Below, in pieces: positions 13,101 through 28,100 of a stretch of DNA of 64,000 bases. This DNA is from Ctenosaura bakeri (taxonomy: Eukaryota; Chordata; Lepidosauria; Squamata; Iguanidae), in NCBI GenBank assembly GCA_948474755.1, contig CAOLHI010001485.1:1-64000 (forward strand), written 5' to 3'. The position numbers and the translations under genes are program-made. Every line of letters starts with the position of its first letter. The first letter of the stretch is position 1. A model generated the notes under the pieces. That model was not told the DNA's origin. It searched no databases and saw only the letters and a program-made list of their open reading frames with translations.

Positions 13101-16100
13101 TTTTCATAAGAACATGGGGAAAGTTGTGCAGGGTAGACGAAGAGCCTGCTAAATCTAACATTCTGTCCTCATAGTGGCCAATCCATTGAATATTGCAACA
13201 AGTGGTAACTGGTGGCTTCTGTGTCAAGGAGGCAGGAAATTCATTCCAGTTTTCAATCAAAACTTTAAAGTAATTATCTCTCAAATTAAGTTCAACGTAT
13301 TGGGTAGGTATTTTAAAGTTCAGATTAAACTCCAAAATGGGTTCACTACCTCACTGACACAACATCATCCAAAGTGGATTCACCAACTACCACTGTCCAC
13401 AAGCAGGACATGAGAGTAATAGTACCTTCCCACTTGTATTATCCAGCAACTGGTATACAAATTATAGCTACCCCTCCATGTTCACTAGATTAGGGGCACA
13501 GGATCCCTGTGAAAGTGGAAAAAACATGAATAACTCTACACCTTCCCAAACCATATTTAATACACACAAAAAAGTATGATCATGATATTCAACCCACTGT
13601 GAATTCCTTTGTGACGTCAGGGTTCCTTCACAAGGCAGAAGTGGATGGCTGGTGGGGCTTATTGCCACCTCCACTGCCATTTTTTATAGGGACTTACAAG
13701 CTTCGTTCACAGTTTCTCAGCCTCACAAGGCTTGCAGTCCCTATTAAAAATGGCATAGGGAGGCGGCAGAGCTGACAGCACACAATCAGTGAATAATCAC
13801 ATCCACAAAAGTGAAACCTGCAAATGTGCAGGGCTGACTGTATGTGATTCGGTTGAAGCTTAGAACAAACCAGCCTCTACAATCTGCCTATCAGCAAAAT
13901 GTTAACATTGGATTTAACATTGTTGTATTTCTTTCAGTGATCCCAGCTATACCTATTGTTATCCAGAATACTACTGTAGAATCTCCAGTGTTTAAGACTA
14001 TAATATGGTGGCAAAAGCAAACTGCAATCAATGGAACTTACTGTGAAGAACGATATAAGGAGACAACAAATGAAACGTGGCATGTGAGCAATCTCTTCTC
14101 CCATGTTTTATGTGCCTCAGTAGCAATAGCCTGACTGTTGTTTTTTACTCATGCCTTCCATGCATAACCTTTGTACAGCTATAAGACATGGCAAATTTCC
14201 TAGGCTGAGTTTCAGTATTTCTACTGTTTCAGTGGAATGCTTTTTTCCCATAGGAACCTCATAGGGCGCATTTGTAAATAGCTATGCTTTCTGCTTTTCA
14301 CTACGTAAGTAAAATGATTTTTTTAGCTTTGATTTCTAATAGTAAAGAAGTATTTAAAACAAAAAAGGATTATGAAGCTGGATGTTTAATGTTGGGTGGA
14401 TATGGAATGATAAGGCCCATGTACTTAACAGCAATACAAGTCCAAGTAGAACAGGTTTTGTCTGTTCATGTACCTGGTGACAACTTTCACTCAGGCCTTG
14501 GGTTTAGAAGCTCATGCCCACTTACATCACTTACAGCAGGGATGGGGACATGATAGATCAAGATCTATTGCAAACTTTGGGAAATGTTACAGTTTCTGGA
14601 CATGCTGGCTAATGAAGTCAGGTACTCACTGTCCAACAAAGTAACTTTTTCAAGCCCTGCTCTACAAATAAATCTGTAGCCCATTTGCAGTAGATATGTA
14701 TATATGCATGTTTGTACTACTATTGTAGAGTGCTGAAAGTATGATTTAGGCTGCTGAAACTGAAGAGAGCTTGGGGTAACCAGAGTGGACTTCAGTGTGA
14801 GTCTAGTTCAGTTCTATTACCGAAAACAAATTCCTCAGAATGCTCAGAGGTTGCCTGTTCCTTACTTCTAAGGGCATGTCCCTTGCACTTGGCTCTGGTT
14901 TGGTGGGTCTTTGGGTTCTGATTTTTAAAAATTCACAAGTAGGTCTGACAAGCCTGAAGTATGTCTGTCCTCATATACACATACATCTTCTGTAAAACAT
15001 CATCCTTGAATGTTTTTTTGGTGGTTCATTATAGAAGAAGGTCATTCTTAGTGACCACATAGTACTTTGAATGGTTTAAAATGTTAACCAAAAGTTAGGC
15101 ATAATTCTAATGTATCCATATATTAGGGAACAGAAACAAAGGAGTGTACATTATTGGAGCCCCTACTCTGTATGAATCTTTCTGTCTGTCGCCGTAAGCA
15201 AAAGAATGAAAGAGTGATATCTTTCTTGAACAGCAGGCAACATCACCAAATGATTCTGATTTACAGTAAATCCAGCAGGATTCACTAGTGAAAAATCTAT
15301 GTAGCCAGTGGCAGAACATAAAACTCTGCCAGTATGCTTTTAGGCTGGAGGTCCAGAAAGTGAAGTCTGCTCCTTTTTCCCTGGCTGTGCAATGGTAGTT
15401 AGACAGTTCTGCGGCACAGCTCCACCATCACCCTACGTACTGACTAGATGCATAGGTGTACACAGTTGTGTAGGGATGGGGGGCGGGGGGTGGTTCACCC
15501 CGAGCGGCAATATTTTGGGAGTGTCCCAGCCCATAGCAATGCTCTCACGCATCCCAGCCATGTCCCCACGTACCGCAGCCATGCCCCACACACAGTGGCC
15601 ACACCCCTCATGCCATAGCCCTGCCCCCTCCCACCTACCCCACTCCAAAATTTGCCACTGGGTGTGCCTAGGTGGCAGCCACCTGTTATTGCATGACCAG
15701 GGAAGGAGAAGTGTTCTTCCTCCTCCAGATCCCCAGCAAAGAGTCCTTGCTTCTTACTGGCTACAACGGCAGCTGAAAAGCACCTGGCTGCACCCTCACA
15801 GCTAATCAGTGAGTGGGAGTGTGGAACCATTCCCAGGAGCCTTTTGGCTGCCATTGTGAAACTGAAACAAAGGTATTGTACAAAAAGGTACTAAATACCT
15901 GCTTGCATAAAGGTTGACCAGAGCTCTCCAATAGGGAAGTAACGCAATTTGCCATCCTCAAGGGAGAAAGCCATTGGATTCAAAGTTGAACATTATGTAA
16001 ATGCACCATTGTTTCCGTTGCCACCATTTTCAGGGTGTTTCCTCTGAGGGTATGAAATTCAGCATTGTCTCTGAAAAAATAGTTTCTTTTTATACCACTA

Positions 16101-19100
16101 TTGTATTTTGCTCCAGTGAGCTTAATGGACAGTGATCACTGGACCAGGCCCACAGCAAAAATGAGATCAAATTTAAAATGTATTAAAGGGACATAAAAAT
16201 AGTGAAGCTGATTATTAACTAGTTTATAATATAGGGTATTTTATAGAGATAGCAGTGATAGTACAATAATCCTAGCAGTAGTGATGAAGTTGTTATTGAT
16301 GATGATGGCTAGCATCCTGTTATCCAATTAGCCTAGGTTAGATTTTAGACATCATAACTGCTTCATATTCCCATTTGCAGTCATGACATTATTGCCATAA
16401 CTGCAAATGACCATGAAACTCACCTTAAAAGCCAGACAGCCATCTGGAGTGATGGAGGTCTGTGCTGCTGTTAATTGGGTGCTGCGAGATAATGTTACTA
16501 GTCCCCTCCCACCAGCAAGTGGCACTACGATGAAGAGACCACGCAGAGGTCCCTGCTTCTGCTCCCTCTGGTGTCACTCACTGGCAGGAAGAGACTAGTA
16601 ATGCCATCCTGCAACGCCTTGCTCAGCAGCAGCACACATCTCTTTTCTCTGGATGCCTGACTGGCTTTGAAGGTAGGTTTCAGGGGTTGGATGGGGCGTT
16701 AAAGCATAGATGACTACTTAGCACTTTGACATAGATGACCACATAGCACTAGGACATCGTAGCTTTGTATTTGGTGAAAGATCTTGGCCAATATTAGTAT
16801 TAACAGTTAAGGCATAACTATTGAAGCAATGATCATATGACTAGCCTAAAGCACAATTGCTGAAGCAGTTATAATACATAAGAGAAAGGATTAGGATTAT
16901 GATGATATAATAAATTAACAATCAAGGCATAATAAATAGTGAATAGTATGTAAGAAAAATGAGAAGAAATTTTAAATTTTAAATCTCACTTTGATCTAAC
17001 ATTACTCTTGGCATTTTCAATTTCCAGCTGTAAAACAAATGTGTATCTAACACTCCTAGGGATAGTTTGGGATTCTTACATGGTTCTAGCAAAAAGTTTT
17101 TAAAAGGTCTGAAAAGTGTTTAAAGGCAAAAGTTCCAAAAATAAACTAAGATAAACAAGAAAAGTTAAAAAGTAAATAGTTTTTTTCTGTCCAAAATGTA
17201 AGCATTTTTCAGACTTTAGGTATTGCTGAAATAACCAAAAAGAAAACAAGCATAGCTAGAAATATTTCAAGAGCAAGTGCCTTGTCATTTGGCAATATAG
17301 AAGTCCTTAAGTCTCCAGTTAAAACACCGTGTGCTTTCAAGCCATGTGTTGACTTATGGTGGCCCCGTTGATTTTGTAAGGTTTTCTTAGGCAAGGAATA
17401 CTCAGAGGTGGTTTTGCCTATTCCTTTCTCTGAAATATAACCTACAGTACAATGTATTCAATGACATTCTCCCAACCAAGTATTAAACAGTTTAAAGGAT
17501 TAAAAATCTGAGCAATGAGATCACAAACACCTGTCAGCTCCATCTTTCTTTTCAAGAAAAGGTGCCTCAAACCATTTGCTCCTCATAACTCTTGCACATT
17601 TTAATTGGGTGCTATCGATCCTATTAATATAATTTTTAGTATATTATTTTGGTATACACAATTAATTACTATACCAAAATTTACAAAACTTCTCTGATGG
17701 TTTTTATTTAATTGTGAAGTATCTTTCTAATGTTTACTGTCAAAACTCAAAAGACATAAATGATTATGTTCATAGATTCTCCTGAATGTCTTTCCATGTT
17801 ATCACAAATTTGTTATGTAACTTATAAGTAAATCAGAGATCACAGATTATTTTGCTTTAAAAATATTTTGCTTTAAAATTAGGGTGAAATGAAGTGTCAC
17901 AACAGAGAGGCACATAATAGAACCAAGACTGACCCACGTAAATTTAAAACTAAAAAGCAAAATTAATTTAACATAAACTTTTTCATGGTGGAACCATAGA
18001 ATCACAGAGTTGGAAGTGGCCACAGGGGCCATCCAGTTCAACCCCCTGCTATGCAGAAACACCCAGTCAAAGCACTCCCAACAGATGGCCAGCCACCCTC
18101 TGCTTAAAAACCTCCAAAGAAGGAGACTCCCCCACACTCCAAGGTAGCATATTCCACGGTTGGGCAGCTCTGACCGTCAGGAAGTTCTTCCTGAAGTTCG
18201 GATGGAATCTCCTTTCCTGCAGCTTGAATCCATTGCTCCTTGTCCTCGTCTGTGGAAAAGCGGAAAAGAAGCCCGCTCCCTCCTCGACCTGACATCCCTT
18301 CAAATATTTAAACATGGCTATCATGTCCCCTCTTAACTTTCTTTTCTGCAGACTAAACATACCCAGCCCCCTAAGCTGTTCCTCATAAGGTATGGCTTCC
18401 AGACCCTTCACCATCTTGGTCACCCTCCTCTGGGCATGTTCCAGCTTGTCAATATCCTTCTTGAATTGAGGTGCCCAGAACTGGACACAGTATTCCAAAT
18501 GAGATCTCCAAATGGAGTTAATATTTTGCATATTTAAAAAAGCTGAAGTTATATCATTTAACAGAAAACATTTTAAACATAATTTCTTGAAAAGCTACAT
18601 TTCTTCTGTATTATTCAACAGCATACCCTCTAACTGTTCCAGTTTGGCAGGGACAGTCCTGATTAATCTTCTGTCATCCCACATTTTCAACTGTTTTTAA
18701 AATGTCCCAGTTTTTCTAACCTCTTTTCACTTTCCCCTTTTGTCCACTGCTTACTTCAGTTGCTGCAAACTGAGTTTGAAGTACAAAAGCAGTTTGCAAT
18801 CAATTAACTTCATGGTGGGGAAGGGAAAGAGAAACGGAACTTTGTCATTCCCAGTAGGCTTTGGCAAAAACAGACTGTGGTAGCCTTTCCTCACTTTTGT
18901 GTTTTCCTCATTTAAAATTTTTGCCATCTTGACCATGCTCTGATGTTGCTTGGCCACCTGGTTTTCATCTGTGAAATGTTGAGGAGTATGCAGTAGTTGA
19001 AGAGACAGCTTACCCAAACCTTCTAATTTAATTGAGATGGATTGTCCGGTGCAGGTGTTATCACATCTTCCAACATCCTTCAGTAGCCCATTTGGAAGCG

Positions 19101-22100
19101 GTGATTTGTCTTTCAATGGCTGTCTTCCAGTCTTGTGTCTCATATTTCATCCTCAGAGACAGATTCTGGCCTTTATATTGAGCTAAAATATAAAGGTACA
19201 TCATGGCCTTTAACAGCCAAGGTCCTCCTGGACCTAAGTCTCTGTTTACTGGACATGGTCAGACTTTAGGCCTGAGTTCTTCTTCCCAACACTCCTGAAC
19301 ACCAAGGATACAATTGTATTCATGATTTGCTGGTAAGCATCCCATAAGTGTCCGCTATACAACAGATGATTAGACTGAAGAGGCCTTTAGTCTGATCCAA
19401 CATTGCTCTTCATGTGTTCTTATGAACTTTTGTTGCTGCTGTGGTTTCAAAACATTAGTCTGAACTAACAGTCTCTGCATGAATTCAGTTACATCAGATG
19501 CAGAGACAAGTGGTAACTAGAAGAGGGAAAAGCACAGCAGAGAAACAGAATTAGTGGGTAGCTTAATGGACTTTGGGATCACATGAAAAAATACCTTTAA
19601 AATATGTATTAATATCACGATACACTTTTTGGGAAACCTTGATTAAAACTGGGGGGGGCAGAACAATATGCACTTGAATTCCATTGTTTCTCTATTTCAG
19701 GTTAGAAAATGGGATTCTGATTTTAAAATGGAGCACTGCAGTGAGTACAACCTAGAGGCAAACACAATGTATGAGTTTCAAGTGAGATGCAAATTAATTC
19801 ATGCCAGGGCTTTCTGGAGCAGATGGAGTGAATCAGCAATGTATATGACTCCAGAGGCAGGTGAGTTTCATGGCTTCTTGACTTCACATCCTTGCTTATA
19901 GGTGCTTCTAGAGTACAGCTGAACTCTAAAAGCATCATGCAGATACTCTACTTTGCTCTGCTCTGTGGAGATTTTTGTGGAAAGGAAAACAAAATAAGAG
20001 GGTTACAAGAGGAAGGTAGTATCATCCAGCATCCTCATAAAAAGCCATGTTTGAGGCAAAGCAATCAATCAATAAAAGCCTTGTCTGGAAGCAGTGTGCA
20101 GATGTTTTAAGACACTTTGGCTGTTGTAAGCCACCCAGCACAGTTTTCTGATCATTTTCAGAACAGTCATATGTTCAAAATAACTTCAGGAAGCTGTACT
20201 TTCATTTGCTCGGAAACTGGAATATTAGATTATATCTTTGCCTTTGCCCTTACTTCCTGTGTTGTCTTCAGCAGAGCACAACCAAACACTTACTGCAGGA
20301 CAGTGCAGTGTGCTTATGCTAGCATATACATCTACCGTGCTGTGGTATTCTGATTTCAGAATTGTATGGAAAAACCCCAGATAAAAGGATGTATCTCTAC
20401 AAAATACACCCTCTCACTTTCAGTTTTAGCATGAGCTGGAAATTCATTCAACAGTTGGGAACCAAAATGATTGTGCCTGTCCTGCACCTGTGAGAGAGGA
20501 GTCAATAATACACTGCCTACCACTTTTCTTTCAACATTGATGTGCAGGTAAACATGAATAGCAGCACAATCTACCTTTGCCTACCCAGAACAGAAAGTAG
20601 ATGTTACTTTTTTTAGACTCCAGCTCCAGAAATTCTCTGGCCAGCATGCTTCCTGGCCATGTTTGTTGGAGTATTTGGGGATTTGTAGTCCAAAAAAGTA
20701 ACTTTTCCAAGCTCAGACTCAAAAATAAGTCTAACTGAATTCAAATAAGCAGCATGGACAAAGTGTGGCCTTCCAGGTGTGCTTGGACTGCAGTTTCCTT
20801 CAGTGGCACATAACTACTATAGCCATTGTGAAGGACGCTAGGAGTTATAGTCCAACTACATCTAGAAGGCCACAAACCATATATTTATGAAGTAACTGGA
20901 TATAGGACCACACCTTAGGCAACATACAGTAACGGAGGAAGGAGCTTTCCTGCTCTCCAGGTGTTGCTGCACAGCTCTCCAGATGTTGTCGGACTGCAAC
21001 TCCCTATAGTCTTAGACGGCACAGTCAGCGGCAAGGAGTATTGGGAGAAGCAGTTCAATCACATTTAGAGGGCCACAGCCTTCCCATCCCTGCAGTAACA
21101 GTATTGGGCACAAACCACATTAATAAAACAGAACAGGACACCCCTTTTCAGTTTTGTATCTGCCAATTCTGTAGTTAAATTTTCAATGTCAGATAGTACC
21201 AACGAGGTAGTGAGAGAAAAGGGGTTATGCAGATGGATTTGACTCAACCAATCAAATTAATCAAAGGAAAAAGTCAGGAGCTTTGTTAACTATGAAGCTT
21301 GGAAGGACTTGAGAGCACTGTAGCATTAGCACTGGAGCAGAACTTGGCTGGACTTTGGCCATTTCCGCACTACACTCTTATGCCACTTTCAACATTCTAT
21401 GGAATCCTGGGGTTTGCAGTTTGTGGAGGGGCCTTAGAGGCCCCTTCCTAAACTGCAGTCCAGGATTCCATAGGATGTTGAAAGTGGAATAATAGCACTA
21501 TAAGAGTGTAGTGTGGAAACGGCCTTTGTTTCACTCTGTGACAGCAACCAGCCACCACATTCTGAGGAGGAAAAAGTTATCAAACCAAGGAAAGGTGTCA
21601 GGTTAAATGGATCCCTGGTCAGTCCTTACCTCACTTTTCCTTGCATTCTCTCAGCTGCAAATGGGCCGTGGCCTTTGCTCTCTTGTAGCCTTTGTCACAA
21701 TGAGGAGTCAACAAATCTATCAGTCTTACTTTCTCTTACATCCAAACTTTTCACGAGTCATGATGTGTACATCAGATGGCTAGAGAATTAGATTTTTGAT
21801 ATTTTGTTTAAAATGAACCAAACAAAAATGTTCAACTGTCCTTACTAAGGAAATTCAGAAGATACTGTTATTTACAGTGTAGAGAAGACTGTTGCACCTT
21901 CTTGCCATGTGGTCATCTAATATAAGGAGCTTGTCTGCAAAATGAGATGACATCCATGGCAAACATGAGTAAATACACAGGGATACATGAAAGGTAGTGG
22001 TGTTAATTAAACGTTTAAAGAATAATGTAATAAATGCTGGTCAGTAACAAGTAAGAAATAACCATCCTCAAATTAAGTAGAAGAATAAGGGAAGGAAGTA

Positions 22101-25100
22101 AGAAGAAACAGAAGATAAAATGTAATATTTGTGAACGGTAATACTAAATTGTGTAATGATACAGGAAGACAAAACTCACCTTTTGATTGCAATGTATTCA
22201 AAGCTCTCTGCCTGATTGCATGAATCTGTTAGTTTTGCTTTTCCCAACAAATCTTTAAAAGAAAAAGCTGAAGTGCTTTCCATCAGATTTATGAGGATGG
22301 GATTAAATTTTTAAACTATTTTGAAAGATGGTATCTAAAACAAAGCAAGTAAAGTTCTTGTGTGTGTGTGCGTGTGCCTTCCATTTCCACGTTGACTTAT
22401 AGTAACCCCATGAATTTCATAAGGTTTTCTTGGGCAAGGAATACTCACAAGTGGTTTTGCCAGTTGCTTCCTCCAACCCTCAAGTTGCAAAAAAAATTAT
22501 CATAACATTAGTTGTTAGTGACCCCTGCTGACAAAGCTAAGGTATTGAGTTTCTTTGGTTTTGGAGTATTTACTTCCAAGAACGAACCTCTCTGTTTACT
22601 ATGGAGTGGGTGGAAAGGGGGAAATGAGTGATTGTGTTCTAATAGTTGTATGGTGGACGGAAATTCATTGAAACCTCTCATCACTGCATCTCCTTTTTTG
22701 AAATGTCACAACCTTTCGATGTTAGATATTAAAGGCACAGGCCAGCCCTATCTTAGGCAGGCAGTACTTACTATCACGGAAGGGCAGCAAACTGTATTTT
22801 ACTTTTACTGACAGAGAGCAGGAGAGGTGTCTGTGAGAGATTTTTTACCTTGGTGGTCAAAGCAACATTGCTCACTTCAGATGCAATTCACCTTGGGCTT
22901 CTTCACTCTACAGAGATACAGTGTTATGATTCTACCTGCCATGGTTCTCTTCTATGGAATCTGGGGATTTGCAGTTTGGGGAGGGGCATATAGAATTGTC
23001 AGAGAGCCTCACCAAACTACAAACCTCAAGGATTCCATAGGATGGAAGCATGGCAGTTAAAGCTGAATAATAGCACTATAATTTTATAGGGTAAATAGGT
23101 CCCTGGACTTTGGTTTGGGCCCATTTGATGCGCTAACTCAGACATCAATATTAATTAATTAATTATTTATTTATTTATTTAGCACCTTTTGAGCAACATT
23201 GGACCCAGTTTGGCTTACATCAAGTCTAAAATGAAAAAATACAAAAGAAAAAACCTATATGTACTCAGCATGATAACAACCTGAAAGCCAGAAAGCCAGG
23301 TCCAGGGGATACAAAATCTGTAAGAAAAATAAATATTTTGATTATAGTTTTCAATATCCCCCAGCTAGCAACTCACAAACAACTTTTTCAGCCTCTAGGT
23401 GAATGCTTAAATTTTGTGTGTTCTCCCTCCTTTTTAAGGTTAAAAATTAATACTTATGAATGTATTTATACGTCAAACTATGGGAGGATTCATGATATAG
23501 TGGCTTGAGTATTGGACTATGAATTCAGGAGACCAGATTTCAGCCATGAGAACCTATTGGGTGATCTTGGGCAAGTTAGCCTTAGAGGAAGGCATGCGCA
23601 AACCTGCTCTGAATAAATCTTGTCCTGAAAACCCAGTTTTGCTGTAAGTCAGAGCTGTGTTGGAAGTGCATTAACCACAGCAACAACAATCCTGTTGGTA
23701 CTTAAATTATTGGGAGAAAGTTGTGGGATGAAAGGGGAGATAATGCCCTTTGCCATGGAGAGCAATCAGCTCCTCAGTCCTGCTGGGTTATACATCAAAA
23801 ATCCAAGTTGGAAAGCTGGGTTCACACTTTGAAAAAAAGGAGCCTGTGGTACAGTGTAATTGCTCTTCCAAAATCCATACCAGGACAATGACTTTATTAC
23901 ATGGACACAGTACTTACCAAAAATGTGTAAAATTTCAAGATCTCAAATTCTTTCGAGCAAGGTTGATGTTACTTTCCCCACTCTCTGCCCACCCCACCCC
24001 CACCCCAAAAAACACATTGAAAAAGCAAAGAAGAAAACTAATTTGGCATTTGAAATCATGAAATGGTCAGTGGAAGAGGAGGCTGCAAAAATTAAATTCA
24101 GGCCATATGAAGTGCATGAAAAGTCTTGGGTGCATCTAAGGCAAACATACACAAGAAAATGCATAATAAGCCTTGCTATTTATCACAATTTTTATTTATA
24201 ATCATAAGTCCGAAAGCCTATGTTCAATTTTTGATTTTTGATTTTTTTTAATGCAGAGCCATCTTCAGTACTTGATGTATGGCGGCATCTAGGAACAACC
24301 TACCGGAATGGTAGTCAAGAGGTGACCATCTTCATCAAGGTGATAATTATTCTCTTTTACAGATTGTAAATTATGTCTCTTCATTAAGGAAGGGAGGAAC
24401 CCTTTATATTCAGGAACTCTAGTAATCTTATTCTCATATGTATAGAACCCAGAAACATGTTTTTTAATGTTTTTTAATGTAATCAATCAATTTTAGGAGA
24501 CAAAAATTGGAGATAGTGCCTGGGATAATCCATCATGGAACTGCAAGGTGATTCCACAACTGTTCGCTCTAAAATTTTAGGGGGAAAAATTATATGATAA
24601 CATACTTTAGTGGGAAACTTTAGTGGAAAGTACAGTGTGACAACCTTCTAGTACAGCCTCCTCACATATGAATGCAAGGTCATGCGAAGCAACACATCCC
24701 ATTATAGTCAATGGATGTGATGGGCACACATGCATCCGTGCTGCTGCAGGTGCATATACGTTGCATCCATTGACTATAATGGGATGTGACACTCATGTTT
24801 TTTTGTTTTACATGGGCATTCCTGGGACAGAGCCCACACATATATGGTGAGTGCACTGTGTATGAAAGATACATGAGATGGAAATATTGAAGCATGGAAA
24901 AGTTACTTTTGAACTACTACTCCAAAATCCCCTAGTCAGCATGACCAGGGGATTTTGGAGTGATACTCGAAAAAAGCGACTTTTCCAAACTGTGATGGGG
25001 AGGCAGGGACAGATAGACAAAAATGCTGCAGGAGGGGGGAAACAATGTGGAGACACAAAATGGTAGACAAGAAAGAGATATGTATCCCTTCTCCTGTTTT

Positions 25101-28100
25101 CCTGCTCCTGATTACCCCTGTCTGGATCATTTGGGAAAGGTATTGGCCTATTATTGGATGCAGTGGCTGGCATTTAATGTGTAGCTGGGCCTGCCAATGG
25201 AAGAGTAAAAGAGCTACCAGTTCAATTACATTTTCATCTTAGATAAAGAATTTGTGAAACTACACAAACCAATTTTTTTTTAAAAAAAAATTAAGTCTAA
25301 CACAATACATTTCTCTAAAGCCAATTCTTTTTCTGTTTCTGTAGCCATTTCTTCCAAAAGAGAGCAGAGGAAGAATTCTGGGTTACAGAGTATACTGTGA
25401 AAAAGAAGGAGAAATCATGGAGCTGTGTAAAACAACTGAAACAACATGCAAAGTTCTGGTTCCCTCAGCGGTGAGTGTTGTCTCTGTGACAGCACACAAT
25501 TCCAAAGGAAGTTCCATACCTGCAAATATCACAGTGAACCATCAGCACTATGATGACCATGGTAAGAGACGTTGCTGTTGTTTTAATTTATATTAAACTG
25601 GGACTAAAGTACATGCAAAACCTTTCAGAAATGGATACTGGTGCATTATTATGTTGTACTGAAGAAGACACTCTTCTCATATGGGCCTTCCCAACACTGA
25701 GTGCAGGCCTCTACTTAATCTGTAGCTAATCCTCCTTCTGGATTGTACCTTCTACAGTTGAAGATCAGGGCTATTTCTTTCCACTACCACAATCCAGTTT
25801 TGGAGCTACACAGTCAGATAAGAATTTTATTTCACTGCAAATCTAATCTAAAGCAAAAATTTATGGCATTTAAAAAAATCTAATCAGTCATAAATATGTT
25901 CCAGTCATCATTAATATTTTAAATATGCCACAAGAAATTATAGAAATGTGTCTGCTAAAGTTTCTAGTTTAAAATAAGCTGACATTCATCATCATGATAC
26001 AACTTTCTAAGGTGCCTTTTTCTAAGGAAAAGTCAAGGGCTGTTCATATTTACTAATGCTATGTGTTACTGATTAAGACCCTATTGCCATGATAATAAAT
26101 GCCCCCAAACCTTCCTAAACAACCAGCAGGAGCATCAAGCAGTGGAGGTTTGTTTAGCTGGCAATCAAGATACAAGGAGATGATGTTTCTAGCCCCTTTC
26201 CATCAGCAAGTGAGGCTGTGATATTCTGAAGCAGGATCCCCGCCATAATTCCTCATTGCAGCTTCAATTGTTGGTGAGAAGGCAAGGTACATCTTCTTCG
26301 TTCACCTTGATGTCCAACTGAACAGATTTCCATCCCTTGAAGCAGCTGCTGACTGCCAAGGTAAGTTTGGCAATTTCAGCTAGGAGACATTGCATAGTTA
26401 TGTACACATAGCTAAGCAGATGATGTAGAATATCAGTGACGGTGTCTTACAACTTCAGTAAAAACAATATATAATGTAAAACTGTACATCCACCCAAGGG
26501 GAACAAATTATAAGGATAAGCAATGCAGCAAGAAAGGGAAAATGCGTCCCTGGGCACCTTGCATTCGGACATGTATTATTTTCCTTGATCACACACTGAG
26601 CTGTTCAGTGTGCACACAAAAAAAAATCTTAGTATCTGATTAACATGAGAAAAGTTACCCACACTCTGACTTGATGAGCTTTCAGCATGCCAGGTGGAGG
26701 TGAACAGACTGCATATCACTGTTTGTTCTAAATCTATATAAAGCACTTATCACTGTGCAGTAAGCAAAAGCTCCTATCTCCAAGCAAGAGATGGTTGGAG
26801 ATATGAAGTTTCCCTGCTCAGCGTTAAATGGGGCTCCCTTTCTTAGCATTCAATGGGGGGAATGAGCTTTGCCATCCTCAGGGGATCTCCATGGTTTAGC
26901 TGAGGAGAAGGACTGGGAGAGCTGGGTATTTGTGTAGCTGTGTGGTTTGATACAAACCTCTGGCATGTGGTCCTTGTGAGATTTCTGTGAAACCCAATTT
27001 GGTCTCTGGGCCAAAATTTTCCCCATTCTCCTTTAAGTCCAACAGCATTTCTTAATAATGTTAGCCCATCAGCTCTTTCAAATATTTTACTCTGAATATT
27101 CTCTAATAAATGCTAAAACTATGACAAGCTGTCAAGTCATCCAACCTTTTTTTCCCTGTAGTTTTTCCATCCCCTACCAATTTGCAGGTAATTCATGATG
27201 ACCAGAAAGGATTTTGGGTTAAATGGGAACCTCCTGAATCCTATGGAAAAGCAGTTTTGTGGTACATAGTGGAATGGACTTCCACAGTCTTCAGTCATTA
27301 CCAACACAGCATTTTGTGGAGAAAAGTTCCTAGCCGGAACAAAACTTTTATTGAAGGTAAGGTCCTTTCTTCCATCCCTTTATAATCTGTAGAGCTGAAG
27401 AAGTGCAATTTTACTCTACAGTGATAGAATAGATGAAGAAATGCTGCTATAGTTTTAAAACTTGCAAGCTTAATGTAAAATTCAAATTATTCTAGGCAAG
27501 ACCCTTTGGATCTCAGGAAGGCCAATTTTCCTTTCAGGGGTGCAAATCCTTTCACAATTTCTCCCTATTCTAATTTTAATTTTATGGGAATTTTTTCTTA
27601 AATAGTGTGTTTTTATTCCATTTTTCCTTAACATTCCCATAGCTATGGGAGGAAGGGGCATTTAGAATTCTCAGTCAGAGAGCTCTTTGGGCTCAGTAAA
27701 CTACAAACTCCAGAACTCCAGAGGATGCTGAAAGTGGAATAATAGCACTATAACAGTTTAGTGTGGAAATGGCCTATCTTTCTTTGAGCAGCTCAGTTCT
27801 TATCTAAAATTGGTAGCTTCTGTTCAGCAGGTTCTTGCCCATGGTTGAGGGTCCTTCAGCTCTTTTCTATAAGAAGGATAAAGGACAAAATTCCTGTGTG
27901 GATAAAAGACAGAGACTAGCAGTCAGAATGCCACTGACCAAAGAACAATCTATGTGAATATGACCACTTAGCTTGTTTTTATTATATGCTTCTCTATTTA
28001 TCTTTCATTGTTATTTTATATTTTTTTAATTTTTTGCTTACTGTCCAAAGAACATTTGTTGCTGGGTAGTTTAAAAGTACAACCAGTCAATCAGTATCAA

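Larger units (their letters stand above)
7150..19700 (+). other. IL23R introns between Ig domain and WSXWS exon
   Basis: Four introns (7150-8340, 8465-11397, 11562-13937, 14084-19700). The first has nothing recognised. The others hold the MITEs, SINEs and CR1 copy listed separately, plus a hAT-like fragment near 14533-14665 (CAGGGATGGGG to AAGCCCTG). 18600-19430 looks like another interspersed repeat: its start CATACCCTCTAACTGTTCC and end GTCTGATCCAACATTGCTC are repeat-like, and the 130-codon - strand frame at 18751-19143 has no features I recognise. Confidence 0.6.
19861..24256 (+). other. IL23R intron before the first extra FnIII exon
   Basis: Contains MITEs at 20600-20712, 21357-21524 and 22915-23100, a 5S-SINE tail and a tRNA-SINE. 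20755-21085 has two hAT-like segments built on GGCCTTCCAGGTGTGCTTGG and GAGGGCCACAGCCTTCCCAT. 21525-22355 and 23700-24256 show nothing recognised. Confidence 0.55.
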
